From positions 3,505,797 through 3,569,796 of the forward strand of contig NC_067204.1 in the NCBI RefSeq assembly GCF_026262505.1: a DNA stretch of 64,000 bases, written 5' to 3'. The DNA is from Trichomonas vaginalis G3. Taxonomy: Eukaryota > Parabasalia > Trichomonadida > Trichomonadidae. The notes beneath the pieces are model-generated. The model saw nothing but the letters and a program-made list of their open reading frames with translations. It was not told where the DNA came from and searched no databases. The translations under genes were made by a program, and so were the position numbers. The number at the start of each line of letters is the position of its first letter. Within the stretch, counting starts at the first letter, position 1. This document shows positions 1-10,724 of this stretch, in pieces.

Positions 1-230
1 TAGTTATATATTAGAAAATAATATGAGTTTATGTGATATTATTTTTCAGAAGATTTTGTGTTCTTCTTCAAAATTTTATTTTTTATTAAAAAGAATCTTT
101 ACAAAATATACATTTACTTTAATTAATATTTAAAAACGTGCTCTATCAAAAGTTCCAAAAATTCAATATTTTAGCTTTTCTGAGGTGTCACTTTTGATGA
201 ATTTCTGTTTACAACAGTTATTAAGAAATC
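1..230. repeat. Left-edge repeat, inverted partner at 36.66-36.88 kb
   Basis: The first 52 bases reappear in inverted orientation at about 36826-36877, and bases 186-210 reappear inverted at 36657-36681 (25 identical bases around tgtcacttttgatgaattt). The sequence between these two blocks differs in length and content in the two places. They look like ends of related transposon copies, probably MULE-type because the right-hand copy lies next to a MULE transposase. No coding potential is seen here. Confidence 0.6.
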
Positions 231-950
231 CGGCTCTGAGGACTGTAAGCGAGGCCCTGGTCTCGGCTAAGGCCAGAACATGTGATTCTATGTCTTTCAG
301 GGCTGAATTTTGATGAGAACATCCATCACATGGACATTCCTCTCAAAATTCGGCCCTGAGGATTGCATTTCAGGTGTTGGCCTTTACCAAAGCCATATCT
401 TCGTATTTAATGCTTTTCAGGGCCGAGTTTCCGCTGAGAAGTGTCTGCGATCTGGACAATCTCAGGGAACTCGGCTCTGAAGGATATTAGCGAAGCTCTG
501 GTCTCGGTTGGAGCCAGAGCCTGTAATTTGATGTCTTTCAGGGCCGAGTTCTTGCGAAACCGTCTATCATTAGGACGATCATCGCAAAACTCGGTCCTGA
601 GGATTGATCTTGCATGCTCTGGCTTCAGGAAAGGACAGAGCTTCGTAGTGACGTTCTCTCGGGACTGGATTCCTCTCCGGCCGCCCCGAATCAGGGCGGT
701 CTTTGAGAAAACCGGCCCCGAGGAATGTTTGCGAAGCTCTGGCCTTTCCTGAGGCCAGGGCTTGTGATTTTCGTTCAGAGCCAAGTTCCTCTGGGAACAT
801 TCCTAATGAGGACGACCGTCGAGGAACTTGGCTCTGAGGTGATGAATTGTGAGCACTGGCATTGATGAAGGCCAGAGTTTTTAAACGAATGTTTTGACTG
901 GATGAGTCTATGATCAGTAAGCCCATCCCATCAAAACATTCGTTTAAAAA
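222..950. repeat. Array of six ~120-bp palindromic units
   Basis: Units begin near 238, 357, 478, 599, 719 and 836, a period of about 120 bp. Each unit contains two kinds of hairpin. One has arms of the type ctcggctctga / tcagggccgag and encloses a smaller stem (ctctgg / ccagag). The other pairs the end of one unit with the start of the next across a short loop. The array closes with a long hairpin at about 879-948 (arms around ttaaacgaatgttttga). It is visibly richer in G+C than its surroundings. Open frames across it are side effects of the repeats and are not called genes. Confidence 0.8.
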
Positions 951-1227
951 TTGAATTAAAAATTATCGTAATCATTGAAATTTAAAAAAAATTAAATGAA
1001 TAATATTATTATATAATAAGAATGGAATAAAATAAATACAAAATTGAATAAAAATTTCCAAAAAAAATTCGAAATTTTGAAAAATAAGACAAAAAATAAC
1101 AAATTTGATAAGAAAATTAAGGATTAGAGAAATTTTAGAAAGATAAAGTATGATTATTTATATTTGAAAGTGAAAAATGAGTAGATTTAAAAAGTTTTAA
1201 ATAAAATAGGGTATTTATAATTTATTA
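951..1227. other. AT-rich spacer, nothing recognised
   Basis: Simple A-rich sequence between the palindrome array and the duplicated hairpin. No open frame, RNA gene or inverted repeat could be supported. Confidence 0.6.
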
Positions 1228-1430
1228 AAGTGCTATATATTCAAGAAAGGAGTTTACAAATGCAGGGTAAAGGAACAATACCCTGCATTTGTAAACTCCT
1301 TTCTTGAATTTAAATCTCGATGTGACATTCTATAGAAAAAGTGCTATATATTCAAGAAAGGAGTTTACAAATGCAGGGTAAAGGAACAATATCCTGCATT
1401 TGTAAACTCCTTTCTTAAATTTAAATTCAA
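1228..1430. repeat. Directly duplicated long hairpin
   Basis: A hairpin with 29-base perfect arms (1239-1267 and 1281-1309, loop about 13 bases) is followed 111 bp later by a second copy (1350-1378 and 1392-1420) with very few changes. Both copies start with the same lead-in, aagtgctatatattcaag, so the unit was duplicated as a block. It may be a foldback element or a small structured RNA; sequence alone does not decide. Confidence 0.8.
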
Positions 1431-2195
1431 TGAATCTCATTCAAATGAAAAAGTGCGTTATTTTCCAGCTATGCATATACATGTGCAGTGTATCAGTGAT
1501 ATACACTGCATCTATAAGGGAAGAACTGGAAAAGCATATACTACGAATCAATTATTTTTTAAACAACAATTTTATTGTGTATAATGATGTTGTTCTATTG
1601 ATTACATATACAATAATCAAAGATAAGCACTAAGACATTTCAAAAACACAACTTCAAAATTTGGTGAATATATTGCTGATAGAGATTATGTCGAATATCA
1701 TTTAATTACATTGAATATGAGAGTTAACAAACTATAGTATCATGTGAAGTTACGTATCTTCTGTTATTTTGTATTTTAGGTTATAATCAAATGTGATTAT
1801 AACCTTCAAAATAATAAAATTCCTCCAAATTCTCATAGATTATCGCATTATGCCTATATTTTAATGCTGTAATATCAGCATTGGTTATTAGCTCTGTTTT
1901 ATATCCTCCAACATGCATTTGTTTAATTTGGAAAAAAATTGAGAGGACTAGTTTAAAATTTTTTCACTTTTGAATTTATACTCTAAAAATCAAGAACAAA
2001 AATACAATTTTAACTAAGGGTTTCGTTTTGCTAAAATTGTCACTTTTATAGCATATTTGTTTTTGGATGTTTTGCGAAACCAAAAAACGTACATATTTGT
2101 TTTTTTAGCGAAATTGCGTATTGTACGTTTTTTTCGCAAAACGAAACCCTTATTTTAACATCAAAAAATGAAAAATGGAAAAATTTTGAGTGGGG
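1431..2195. other. AT-rich non-coding stretch with an inverted repeat at 2016-2152
   Basis: No gene is supported in 1431-2015. From about 2016 to 2152 the sequence begins taagggtttcgttttgc and ends with its complement gcaaaacgaaaccctta, making a MITE-sized inverted repeat. Bases about 2101-2192 (tttagcgaaattgcgtattg onward) recur as a direct repeat at 3385-3472, on the other side of the next element. Confidence 0.55.
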
Positions 2196-3376
2196 GACAA
2201 ACTCGCCCATTGTCACTTTTTCATTAACCTTAAACTTGTAATTTTCATTATTTTTAATTAACCTTATTTCTTTCCCAATTCCTGATTTATTTTATTCACT
2301 TACTATTAAAAGTCACATTTTAATAAAATATAATAATTTATTTATAGCATTTTTTACTATACTGTAATAAAAAATTAATTATAATAAATTAAATGTTTAT
2401 TAAATCAAATGTTTTCTTTGCAATAATATTTTTAATGTTGAGTAAACAATGTTGGGATCAAGTGTATCATTTTTCAGACCTTTCTGAACAGCTTCAAGCA
2501 TACTGATGCATTCGACTTTTTTAAATTGTGTCATTTCTTCGAAATCTCTTGTGACTTTTTGATAACTTTAACACTTCTCTCTGAATCCAGACCTTTAATT
2601 TGCAACTTAATCAGGAATGAAGGAACAACACTGGAATATAATCGATGACAAGTTCATCGAGTCGAAGATTTGTTGTACACCACTTGTATGTGCCGGATAC
2701 CATTGTGTCAAATTTTTCTGAAATTAACTTTAAAAGTACTAAGTAAGATCATGAGATATAGCAATATATGTTTAAACCAACTTATATTTTGGTTGTACAC
2801 CACTTGTATGTGCCGGATACCATTGTGTCAAATTTTTTCTGAAATTAACTTTAAAAGTACTAAGTAAGATCATGAGATATAGCAATATATGTTTAAACTA
2901 ACTTATATTTTGGTTGTACACCACTTGTATGTGCCGGATACCATTGTGTCAAATTTTTTCTAAATTAACTTTAAAAGTACTAAGTAAGATCATGAGATAT
3001 AGCAATATATGTTTAAACTAACTTATATTTTGGTTGTACACCACTTGTATGTGCCGGATACCATTGTGTCAAATTTTTTCTGAAATTAACTTTAAAAAGT
3101 ACTAAGTAAGATCATGAGATATAGCAATATATGTTTAAACTAACTTATATTTTGGTTGTACACCACTTGTATGTGCCGGATACCATTGTGTCAAATTTTT
3201 TCTGAAATTAACTTTAAAAGTACTAAGTAAGATCATTTATTTTTGCATAATATAATGCCAATATGGTTTCTTTTGATTTTATTTCATTTATAAGCAAATC
3301 AGATTTACCCAAAAACTCCACTCCATAAGCGTTCATTTGCTAAATTAAAAAGTGACAATGGGCTAGTCTGTCCCTT
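2196..3376. mobile_element. Non-autonomous element with ~30-bp TIRs enclosing a tandem array
   Basis: The left end (ggggacaaactcgcccattg...) is matched by the complement at 3347-3376 (gggacagactagcccattg...), giving terminal inverted repeats of about 30 bp that end in gtcactttt. No transposase frame lies inside. The interior carries the five-copy tandem array listed separately. On both sides stand direct copies of a ~90-bp sequence (2101-2192 and 3385-3472), far longer than a normal target duplication. Confidence 0.55.
2671..3234. repeat. Five-copy tandem repeat, ~121-bp unit
   Basis: Copies start at about 2673, 2793, 2914, 3034 and 3156 with the block ttgtacaccacttgtatgtg; the last copy is partial. 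Copies differ by only a few bases, so the array is recent or homogenised. The unit has no spacer/repeat division, so it is a minisatellite and not a CRISPR array. Short open frames seen in it are repeat artefacts. Confidence 0.9.
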
Positions 3377-3554
3377 TCTCGTTTTTTTAGCGAAATTGCG
3401 TATTGTACGTTTTTTTCGCAAAACGAAACCCTTATTTTAACATCAAAAAATGAAAAATGGAAAAATTTTGGAATTATAATGATGTTTTATAATTGATTTA
3501 AATGAGAACTTTTGCATTCTGGTATCAAAACCAAGAGCAAATTTTCAATTATAT

Positions 3555-3947
3555 AGTAGTAGGATATGAAGGGTTTTGTGACTTTTTTGTAAACGTAAGA
3601 ATTCATACAATATCGAGCGATTTTAGTAGGATATGAAGGGTTGTGTGACTTTTTGTTACATCTATATATATATAGACGATGCATTAAAATATATTTAAAA
3701 AGGAAGACTGTGAATTATTAAACGCTAATGAATATGAAACCAATAAATCAAAATTGAAATATAAATATATTGGAAGAGATGAAAGATGCAAAGATAAAGA
3801 TAAAGTTTATACAGTTTCATATAATGAATGGAAAACCAATAAGATAAGAAAACATTTAGGAGATTATGGGAAATGTTCTGAATTCTTTAAATCTAGTATG
3901 TACGAGAGAGTAAAAGAAATTAGAAATAATTATTTTCATGAATAAAA
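3555..3947 (+). repeat. Polinton A left terminal inverted repeat
   Basis: It pairs with 22870-23262 over 393 bp without length change. Near the tip a motif is used twice in direct orientation, at about 3558-3589 and 3626-3656 (agtaggatatgaaggg followed by tgtgactttt), a possible recognition site for integrase or replication proteins. The inner part is open for about 85 codons up to 3945 and ends in a lysine-rich, charged peptide. The same peptide occurs in the right repeat with one residue changed. It has no clear start codon or recognised domain. Confidence 0.92.
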
Positions 3948-4010
3948 AATAAATTATTTTAAAATTAATGTCTTACATTTTTTAATGATTTATTTTTTAT
4001 TTTGTATGAA

Positions 4011-5120
4011 ATGAGTGTCAAGACTAACGACGTTAAAAAATTAGGATTCACAAACGAGGAAATAAAGGATATATTAGAGGAGGTAGGTTATGAAGTTGAT
4101 AAATATTATTTAAGAAATTGTAAAAAATTCGCGGAGTTATTAAATGATTTAGATTATGATGGAAAAATGAATAAAGATGATGTTATAAATTTCTTATATC
4201 CCACATCTGAAGAAGAAAAACCTAAAGAACCTGATGTTTTCCCTGAATATTATGAAGAACGGATTAAAGATGATGATGAATACAATGAAATTGAAAGACT
4301 GAAAAAAATAAGAGATGAAATAGATGAAAAAATTAAGGAATTAAGAGAAGTTGAAAAATATAATGAAAATGAAGTAGAGGGTTTAATGAATATCCCAGCT
4401 TCAGAATCAGAAGTACAGAAATCTCATGAAGAAAGATATAAAAATTATGTCTCAGAATCAACACAAAATTTATTAGATGGTGAAATAGACGAAACACTTT
4501 CAGAAGAAGGTACTAAATTTATTCGTAAACATAAGTTACAATTTATTGATAATGAAGAATACCCCTGTATCCTACTTTCACCACCTTTAGATTCCGAAAA
4601 ATTCAAAAAAGCTCTTAAAAACGTGACATATGCAACTAATACGATTAAGAAAGAAGATCATGATATTTACACAAATTATTATTTAAATAAATGCACGGGT
4701 GTTGATAAAGTTTTTGATTTATTAGATAAAATATCAAAAGAAACCATTGGAACCTATAAAATTTTGTGTGATTGTGGTTTCATTATTGAAGATACCAATA
4801 ATGTTTCATATGAAAGAACAGCACCGAAGGAAGACGAAGTGGAAAGGTCTATACCATTCGTTATTAAGAATATAAAAGATATGAAAACGTATAAGCATTA
4901 TATTTATTCATTTATTTCAGAAAAAATGGAAGCAACCCATAAAACATCTTCTCATCATTTTATAGCTATTCATACATTCCTTTTCAAAGTTGTGAAATTA
5001 AATAAGACAGGAATTAGATTTAATGTATCAGGGTACGCATTCTTGAGTAAATTAAAATGTATTCGTCACGTCGCAGATGATAAAAATTTATGTGTTCTTA
5101 ATTCATTTTATGGGCTTTAA
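4011..5120 (+). CDS. Polinton A protein upstream of PolB, unknown function
   Basis: About 369 residues from the ATG at 4011, chosen because it follows the element's usual T-rich leader and gaaATG context; an ATG nine bases earlier is also in frame. The N-terminal part is acidic and helical, with a probable coiled coil at about residues 90-125 (ERLKKIRDEIDEKIKELREV). The C-terminal 150 residues contain a CDCGF segment and end in LCVLNSFYGL. It lies directly upstream of the polymerase on the same strand, where Polintons often carry the N-terminal or terminal-protein part of the replication protein. A role in protein priming is a guess from position only; no domain was recognised. Confidence 0.6.
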   Translation: MSVKTNDVKKLGFTNEEIKDILEEVGYEVDKYYLRNCKKFAELLNDLDYDGKMNKDDVINFLYPTSEEEKPKEPDVFPEYYEERIKDDDEYNEIERLKKIRDEIDEKIKELREVEKYNENEVEGLMNIPASESEVQKSHEERYKNYVSESTQNLLDGEIDETLSEEGTKFIRKHKLQFIDNEEYPCILLSPPLDSEKFKKALKNVTYATNTIKKEDHDIYTNYYLNKCTGVDKVFDLLDKISKETIGTYKILCDCGFIIEDTNNVSYERTAPKEDEVERSIPFVIKNIKDMKTYKHYIYSFISEKMEATHKTSSHHFIAIHTFLFKVVKLNKTGIRFNVSGYAFLSKLKCIRHVADDKNLCVLNSFYGL

Positions 5121-5169
5121 AAAATAAACTTTATTTTTATTTATTTTTTAATTTTTTATTCTTACATAA

Positions 5170-8100
5170 ATGAACAAAAACGGAACAGCTAAAATGAATG
5201 ATAATCAAATTAGAGCAGAAGGTAGAAGGTTATTTAAACGCTTCTATAACATTCCTGATGGTGCTAATCCTAAAACTCGTAGAAGCTATTTAAATGAAGC
5301 AATAGATGCATATGAAGGGTTTGACATTTCATCAGAAAGTGAGAGATTAGCGAGAATGTTAAATGTTAATATTGATTTCTATTATTGTGATCCTCAACCA
5401 GAAGACGTGGACATAAATAAGGTAGACTTTCCATTAGTGGAATCAATAATGATAGATCCAGAATTTGAAACAGTAAATATTTTATTAACACAGAGTCCAT
5501 GTGGAAAACTTCACGCTGACAGAATAACAGACGTTGAAGCACTCACCGGCTATAAAGTTTGTCCATATTGTAAAGAAGAAGTTTATTCTATCCGTGATGA
5601 TCCAGAAAGGAAAAACCAAAGAAGATTTTTAAAGCATTGTGAGAAATGTAAAGAAAATAATGGAAGATTAATTCAAGACGTTCAGTTGCAAAAGACACAG
5701 CAACCATATGCACCACATATTACGAAACAGAAGATATATCAGTGGTTATTAGCTCACAATTTGCAGAAATATTATAAACCGACAAGATATTATATTACTT
5801 TTGACTTCGAAACATTAGAGACTAAAGAAGAATTACAACTTTCTGAGTGTGCAACTTTGAATGCTTACTTAAAACCATTCATGGTATCATCAACGGTTAA
5901 ATTAAACGATAAAACATATACGAGGAATTTTTGCTTAACTTCGAGTGATTCTTTTATTTCTGATTGGATTGAGTTTTTATTTTCAACCTGTTCATTAGTT
6001 GCTAAATCAAATATTGAACAATACAATGAATTAATGAAGTCGCAAACGGTGGGGACTTTGTCTCATACATTAAATGAAAAACAGAAGGAAGCATTTAAAG
6101 AACTTCTAGATGAGGAATTCAATAAAGTGAATATCATAGGTTTTAATTCGGGAAAGTTTGATTTAAATTTAATTCTTCGTGATTTAAACACTGCAAAATG
6201 GAAAATAAAATCAATGCTGGGTTCATCTTCACAATTTAAGCAAATCATTGTAAAGAAAACAAACGTTCCATATGAATTGAGATTTATTGACATCAGAAAT
6301 TATATAGCGGGTGGGACATTAGACCAATTCACTCAAGATTTCGGAAACAATAAATCACGTGTTAAATCCTTTTTCCCTTATCAATTCATCACATGGGAGA
6401 ATTACGAAGAAGAATTATATAAAGAGGAACCATTCACGAAAGATTCATTTTATTCAGCATTAACCCAAGAAACTATATCAGATAGTGATTATCAAATATA
6501 TCTCAATGATGCTAAAAATTTTAAGCATAGATTAGAATATTTTATTCATTATTGCAATAAAGATGTTGAAATTATGATTGACCCAATCGATAAAATTATT
6601 GAAGAAACATTTGTTTATAAAATTGATATGCTTCATAATCTTTCTTTATCATCGAATGCTTCAATGATTCGTTACGCTTTAGCATATAAAGACTTTAATC
6701 CTAATGAAAAATATCCTGAGGAAGAGATAGAATTAAGTTTTGAATTAACGAAAAAGTATTGGAAATATAAAATTGAATCATATAAGAAACAAGATGAAAA
6801 AGCAGAAAGGGATACTAAAAATAATATTTCAATGGATGATTTTCAATACTATCACGATTTAATCCTTTCATCTAAATGCAAAATGTGTGGTAAAGCGTTT
6901 ACATATGCAAATAAACCAACATTAGATAGAATAGATAATGAAAAACCACATACTAAAGAAAATTGTCAGTTAATGTGTTGTTATTGCAATGTCGTAAAAT
7001 CAAATAAAGATGAAGACATTCAACGTTTAAGAATCAATTTAAGAAATCACGCATTAAAAAATAATTTACCAATGACTTTAGATTCAGTTGAAGCTTATCA
7101 CATTCTCCGTAATGGAATTACTGGTGGTCTATCAAATGTTCAACATCGTGTTAATCTTAAAGGAATCACGCACATTAATAAACTTTCATATAGTCCAGAA
7201 ACTAAAACTGTATCAAATGAGGACACTTCCAACATCATGACTCATTTCGTTGGTGTCGATTTTAATTCATTATATCCTTCATCATTTTCATCTAATCCTC
7301 ATGATTTCATTCAATATACTGACCATAAAATGTATATGCCGGGAAGATTGAATGGTGTTATCATTTGTGATACAGCAACAAAGAAAGCAAAAGCACTGGG
7401 AATAATTAAGAAGAAAAATACTTTATTCGTGGCTGAAGTAAAGGGTCACATTGATGAAAAATACATTAATGATTACATAAACTTTTTACCGATAATAAGA
7501 AACTTAGATATTATCACAGATGAAAAAACAATTGGCAGTTTTATGTATAATTACATGAAATCAAACAATCTACCGGTTGACCAGAAACAGAGGAAATTAA
7601 CTCAGTTAGCATCAACACACAACCAATATCAACCATTTTCTTCTTATTATCTTTGGTATCTAATAGACAGATTTCATTTTATCATTGATGACATTCAATC
7701 AATTTTAACATTTACTAAAAACACTTGTTTTAATGAATTTGCGAACGAATTTATGAACGAAAGACAAAAGGCTGAATTAGAAGGAAATAAAGGAAAAAGT
7801 TTATTTTGCAAGATTTCGCTTAATGGATCATATGGTTACGATGCAATGAATACACAAAATTACGCAAAGACTAAAATAATGAATGCACAGAAGGCACGCG
7901 TTGCATGTATGTCAAATAAGTTTAAAAACATAAGAGAAATAGGAGAGGATACGTATCAAGTGATGCTCAAAGATAGATTTTATAGATGTGATACATGTTT
8001 ACAAGAGGCATTCTTCACTTTAGATAATGCTAAATACTGGTATTTGGTTTTCATTTATGATTTTATGTATAAATGCATGAATGTTAATCGTTTTCATTTC

Positions 8101-8636
8101 ATTGAAGGTGATACTGATTCATCTTATTGGGCAATCGCTGGCGACCCAAATCTTCCTAACACTCAAGCATTTCAAGCAATTGTTACCGATAAACAATTTT
8201 ATGAAAAACATTTTCAAATTCGCACCATTTGATTTCTTCTGTTTTGATGTGAAATTTAAACCTAAATTAAAGAATAAAGCTGAAGAAAAAGCACATGAGA
8301 AGAAGTTATTGGGTTTAGCAATTGAGAAACAAGGTGATAACATGGTTGCTTTATGCCCTAAGTGTTATACATCATTCAACGGTTCAATTGATGGAAGTGA
8401 TTTTAAAAAGATTGCACAAAAAATGAAAGGTGTTAGTTTACGACAAAATAAACAATTAACACCTAAAATTATTTGGATATAATAAATGATAAAGTGATAT
8501 TTTGATGGTCAGAATATTAATTTACAACTTAAAAACGGGTCAATGACTCGCTTAACAATCGGTAAGACTGCATTAACAGGAGCACACACTAAGGCTGTAT
8601 GTTGTGAAAATGGATGTTGTATGCCATTTATTTAAT
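5170..8636 (+). pseudogene. Polinton A protein-primed family B DNA polymerase region
   Basis: The main frame, 5170-8232 (1020 residues), holds the classic motifs in order: Exo I DFETLE near residue 212, Exo II FNSGKFDLNL near 331, Exo III YCNKDVE near 465, Pol A DFNSLYPS near 697, Pol B KISLNGSYG near 881 and Pol C DTDSSYW near 981. A CxxC...HxxxCxxC cluster precedes Exo I. Between Exo III and Pol A sits an HNH-like zinc module (about residues 570-608, CKMCGK...LDRIDN...CCYCN). PolB copies the element DNA by protein priming. Its C-terminal coding runs on to about 8636, but the gene looks broken, with about two breaks. Confidence 0.9.
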
Positions 8637-8761
8637 ACAATTTAAAATTTTATTTTTAATAAAATACCACAGAAGAGACAAAAGGAACCGTTAATGATGG
8701 TTTTGATACTATGATTCAAAGAGGCGGGCACCCTTAAAACACTTATTTTATTTTTATATAA

Positions 8762-10297
8762 ATGAATAGCGCAGATTTAAAAAATTTAATTTATGATTTA
8801 GTACTTAATCAAAATTTTCTTACTTATTATGAATTAAAAGCATATCTCCAAAAACATAATAACACTATAACGGGTGATGATATGGATTATTATTATCCAT
8901 ATTATAAAAATGAAATTTTGAAATATCATGATAAAATAATTTCTAAAATTAAAGACAAAATTAAAAATAATGAATATACAAAGGAAAAAACTAAATCACA
9001 ACTTAAACAATTGAAAGATTTCAAAAATAAAGTATTAACAGAAGAAGATATTGATGAATTATATAAATTATATAATCATGAGCTGCAAAAAACAAAGGAA
9101 CAAAAACAAAAGGTGCAAAACGCCCAGGTCCTTCAGACCATAAATGAAGCACAAGCTTTAATTTATGATTCATTAGTTAAACCATATTCAGCCCGACTTT
9201 TAAATGAAGATCAACTTTTGGAATTCATCCTTCAACATAAACTCGAAGCGGGAAAGTATATCAAACCTTTATATACAGCATATTTAAAACAAATGAATAG
9301 AATACATCCAGAATTAATGAAGGGGGGAATGAAATCCAAAATCAAAGCAGATAAAATTAAACCACTTGCAACACCAAAACCTCCAACAACAGTACCTCCA
9401 ACGACAGTACCTCCTCCTCCTTCAGTTAATCCTTCATCATTCACTTTATTATATCCATTTCAAACATTAAAGAAGCAAAAAGATTTTAAAAAGGATTTCA
9501 AGATATTAAATAAACCAATTGACCCGAAAATTCAACCGTTAAAGAAAAAATTTAGTCGCCCTTCATTTGCTCCATATCCATATTCATACGAAATCGATCA
9601 TCTGGAATATTCAAAAGGAAACGTTACTTATTTATTCGCCATTAACATTAACACTAGATATTTATATTGCATTCCGGTGAAAGGGAAAACAGAACAGGAA
9701 ACAAGAAGAGCTATACAATACTTACTAGATCATGAAAGAGTAGATAATATCAGGGGTGATGGTGATAAAGGATTTCAGGCAGCTATGGCTCATTATTTCC
9801 CACAAATTAATTTTTTCTTTTCGTCCTCTCCATATACGTTTCATAATAAAATAGTTGATGCGGTAATGAGAACTCTTAGAGATGCGTTAGGGGTTAACGG
9901 TCAGATATACTGGGATGGAAATCATGACTCCATCATACAACAGTTAGTATATTATTACAATAATACATGGCATAGAACTATAAACATGAAACCAGTGGAA
10001 ATGAAAAATGATATTTCAAAAGAATGGGAATATATTAGAAAGCAAATGGAAAGGTTGAATGATGTTAAACGTGAACAAATTAATTCGGGGCTCATGAATT
10101 TTAAACAAGGGGATAAAGTTTTGATTCATCTCGATTATGGAAAAACTGATAAATCAATGACAAAAAGAAGACGAAGATTTGACACAATAGCTGAATTTGT
10201 TAGATATATTAACGGCAATGCATTAGTTGAAGTTGACAATAAATTAATAGAAATTCCGATTTATTTTATTACTCCATTATATTTAAATAATATTTAA
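8762..10297 (+). CDS. Polinton A retroviral-type integrase
   Basis: 511 residues. The N-terminal 200 are lysine-rich and helical, followed by a proline/threonine linker (about 205-225). The RNase-H-fold core begins near residue 265, with an acidic residue in YEIDHLEY (about 279) and another in IRGDGDKGF (about 333), followed by the NKIVDAVMRTLRD helix. After that comes a YYNNTWHRTINMKPVEM segment typical of Polinton and Ty3-like integrases, and a C-terminal SH3/chromo-like stretch starting FKQGDKVLIHL. It would cut target DNA and join the element ends, giving the 6-bp duplication seen. The start follows tatttttatataaATG. The frame looks whole. Bases 9121-9141 match a stretch of the fibre gene on the other strand. 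Confidence 0.9.
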   Translation: MNSADLKNLIYDLVLNQNFLTYYELKAYLQKHNNTITGDDMDYYYPYYKNEILKYHDKIISKIKDKIKNNEYTKEKTKSQLKQLKDFKNKVLTEEDIDELYKLYNHELQKTKEQKQKVQNAQVLQTINEAQALIYDSLVKPYSARLLNEDQLLEFILQHKLEAGKYIKPLYTAYLKQMNRIHPELMKGGMKSKIKADKIKPLATPKPPTTVPPTTVPPPPSVNPSSFTLLYPFQTLKKQKDFKKDFKILNKPIDPKIQPLKKKFSRPSFAPYPYSYEIDHLEYSKGNVTYLFAININTRYLYCIPVKGKTEQETRRAIQYLLDHERVDNIRGDGDKGFQAAMAHYFPQINFFFSSSPYTFHNKIVDAVMRTLRDALGVNGQIYWDGNHDSIIQQLVYYYNNTWHRTINMKPVEMKNDISKEWEYIRKQMERLNDVKREQINSGLMNFKQGDKVLIHLDYGKTDKSMTKRRRRFDTIAEFVRYINGNALVEVDNKLIEIPIYFITPLYLNNI

Positions 10298-10316
10298 TTT
10301 TTTTATTTCGTAAGAA

Positions 10317-10589
10317 ATGAGTGACAACAAAGCAGCCAAGAGTCCAGACAATGAATATAAAAAGAAACTAAACAGAATTAAATCAAAAATATGCTATTAC
10401 AAAAAGAAGCCGCAATGCGGTGGGGCTGAAAACGATAAAGAGAGGAAAGAAATAATCGAAAAATTAGAAACTTACCGTTCAATCATTAAACTGAGTGAAG
10501 CAAAAATAAAAGAATTTAATAGAATAAATAAATTGATTGGAAGTGATGAATTTAATAAAGATGAATTTTTAAACTCAATCCAAATTTAA
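10317..10589 (+). CDS. Polinton A small basic protein, unknown
   Basis: 90 residues, lysine-rich, mostly helical and without cysteine pairs or membrane segments. It begins 20 bp after the integrase stop with the same gaaATGag start context as the gene at 4011, so it is probably expressed with the integrase. The strong positive charge could suit nucleic-acid binding, but no family was recognised. The frame looks whole. Confidence 0.55.
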   Translation: MSDNKAAKSPDNEYKKKLNRIKSKICYYKKKPQCGGAENDKERKEIIEKLETYRSIIKLSEAKIKEFNRINKLIGSDEFNKDEFLNSIQI

Positions 10590-10614
10590 TTTTTATTCCT
10601 CTTCCCGAACCCTT

Positions 10615-10707
10615 CTAGGTTCTTCTCGGTTTTCGTTCTTGCATCATTTTTATCATTTCCTCCCTTGTTATGATTCGTGGTAAATTTTGAGCTTGTGGGG
10701 TATCCAT
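10615..10707 (-). CDS. Polinton A 30-residue peptide with viral-type leader
   Basis: An ATG at 10707 follows attttatataaATG, the same leader seen at the integrase gene, and opens a 30-codon frame. The peptide is MDTPQAQNLP followed by a basic tail ending RKPRRT. It is convergent with the 90-residue gene (25 bp between stops). The leader is the main evidence that it is used; the peptide itself is too short to classify. Confidence 0.45.
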   Translation of the reverse strand: MDTPQAQNLPRIITREEMIKMMQERKPRRT

Positions 10708-10724
10708 TTATATAAAATTTTGTT

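Noticed and set aside
407-926. Open frames of 100-125 codons in the palindrome array
   Set aside because: They arise on both strands from the repeated palindromes, and translations show the repeat and not a protein-like pattern.
2016-2160. Telomere- or centromere-like repeat
   Set aside because: It is a single inverted repeat with one more direct copy nearby, without a short tandem unit.
2671-3234. Regular direct repeats as a possible CRISPR array
   Set aside because: The whole 121-bp unit is repeated without variable spacers, and the genome is eukaryotic; this is a minisatellite.
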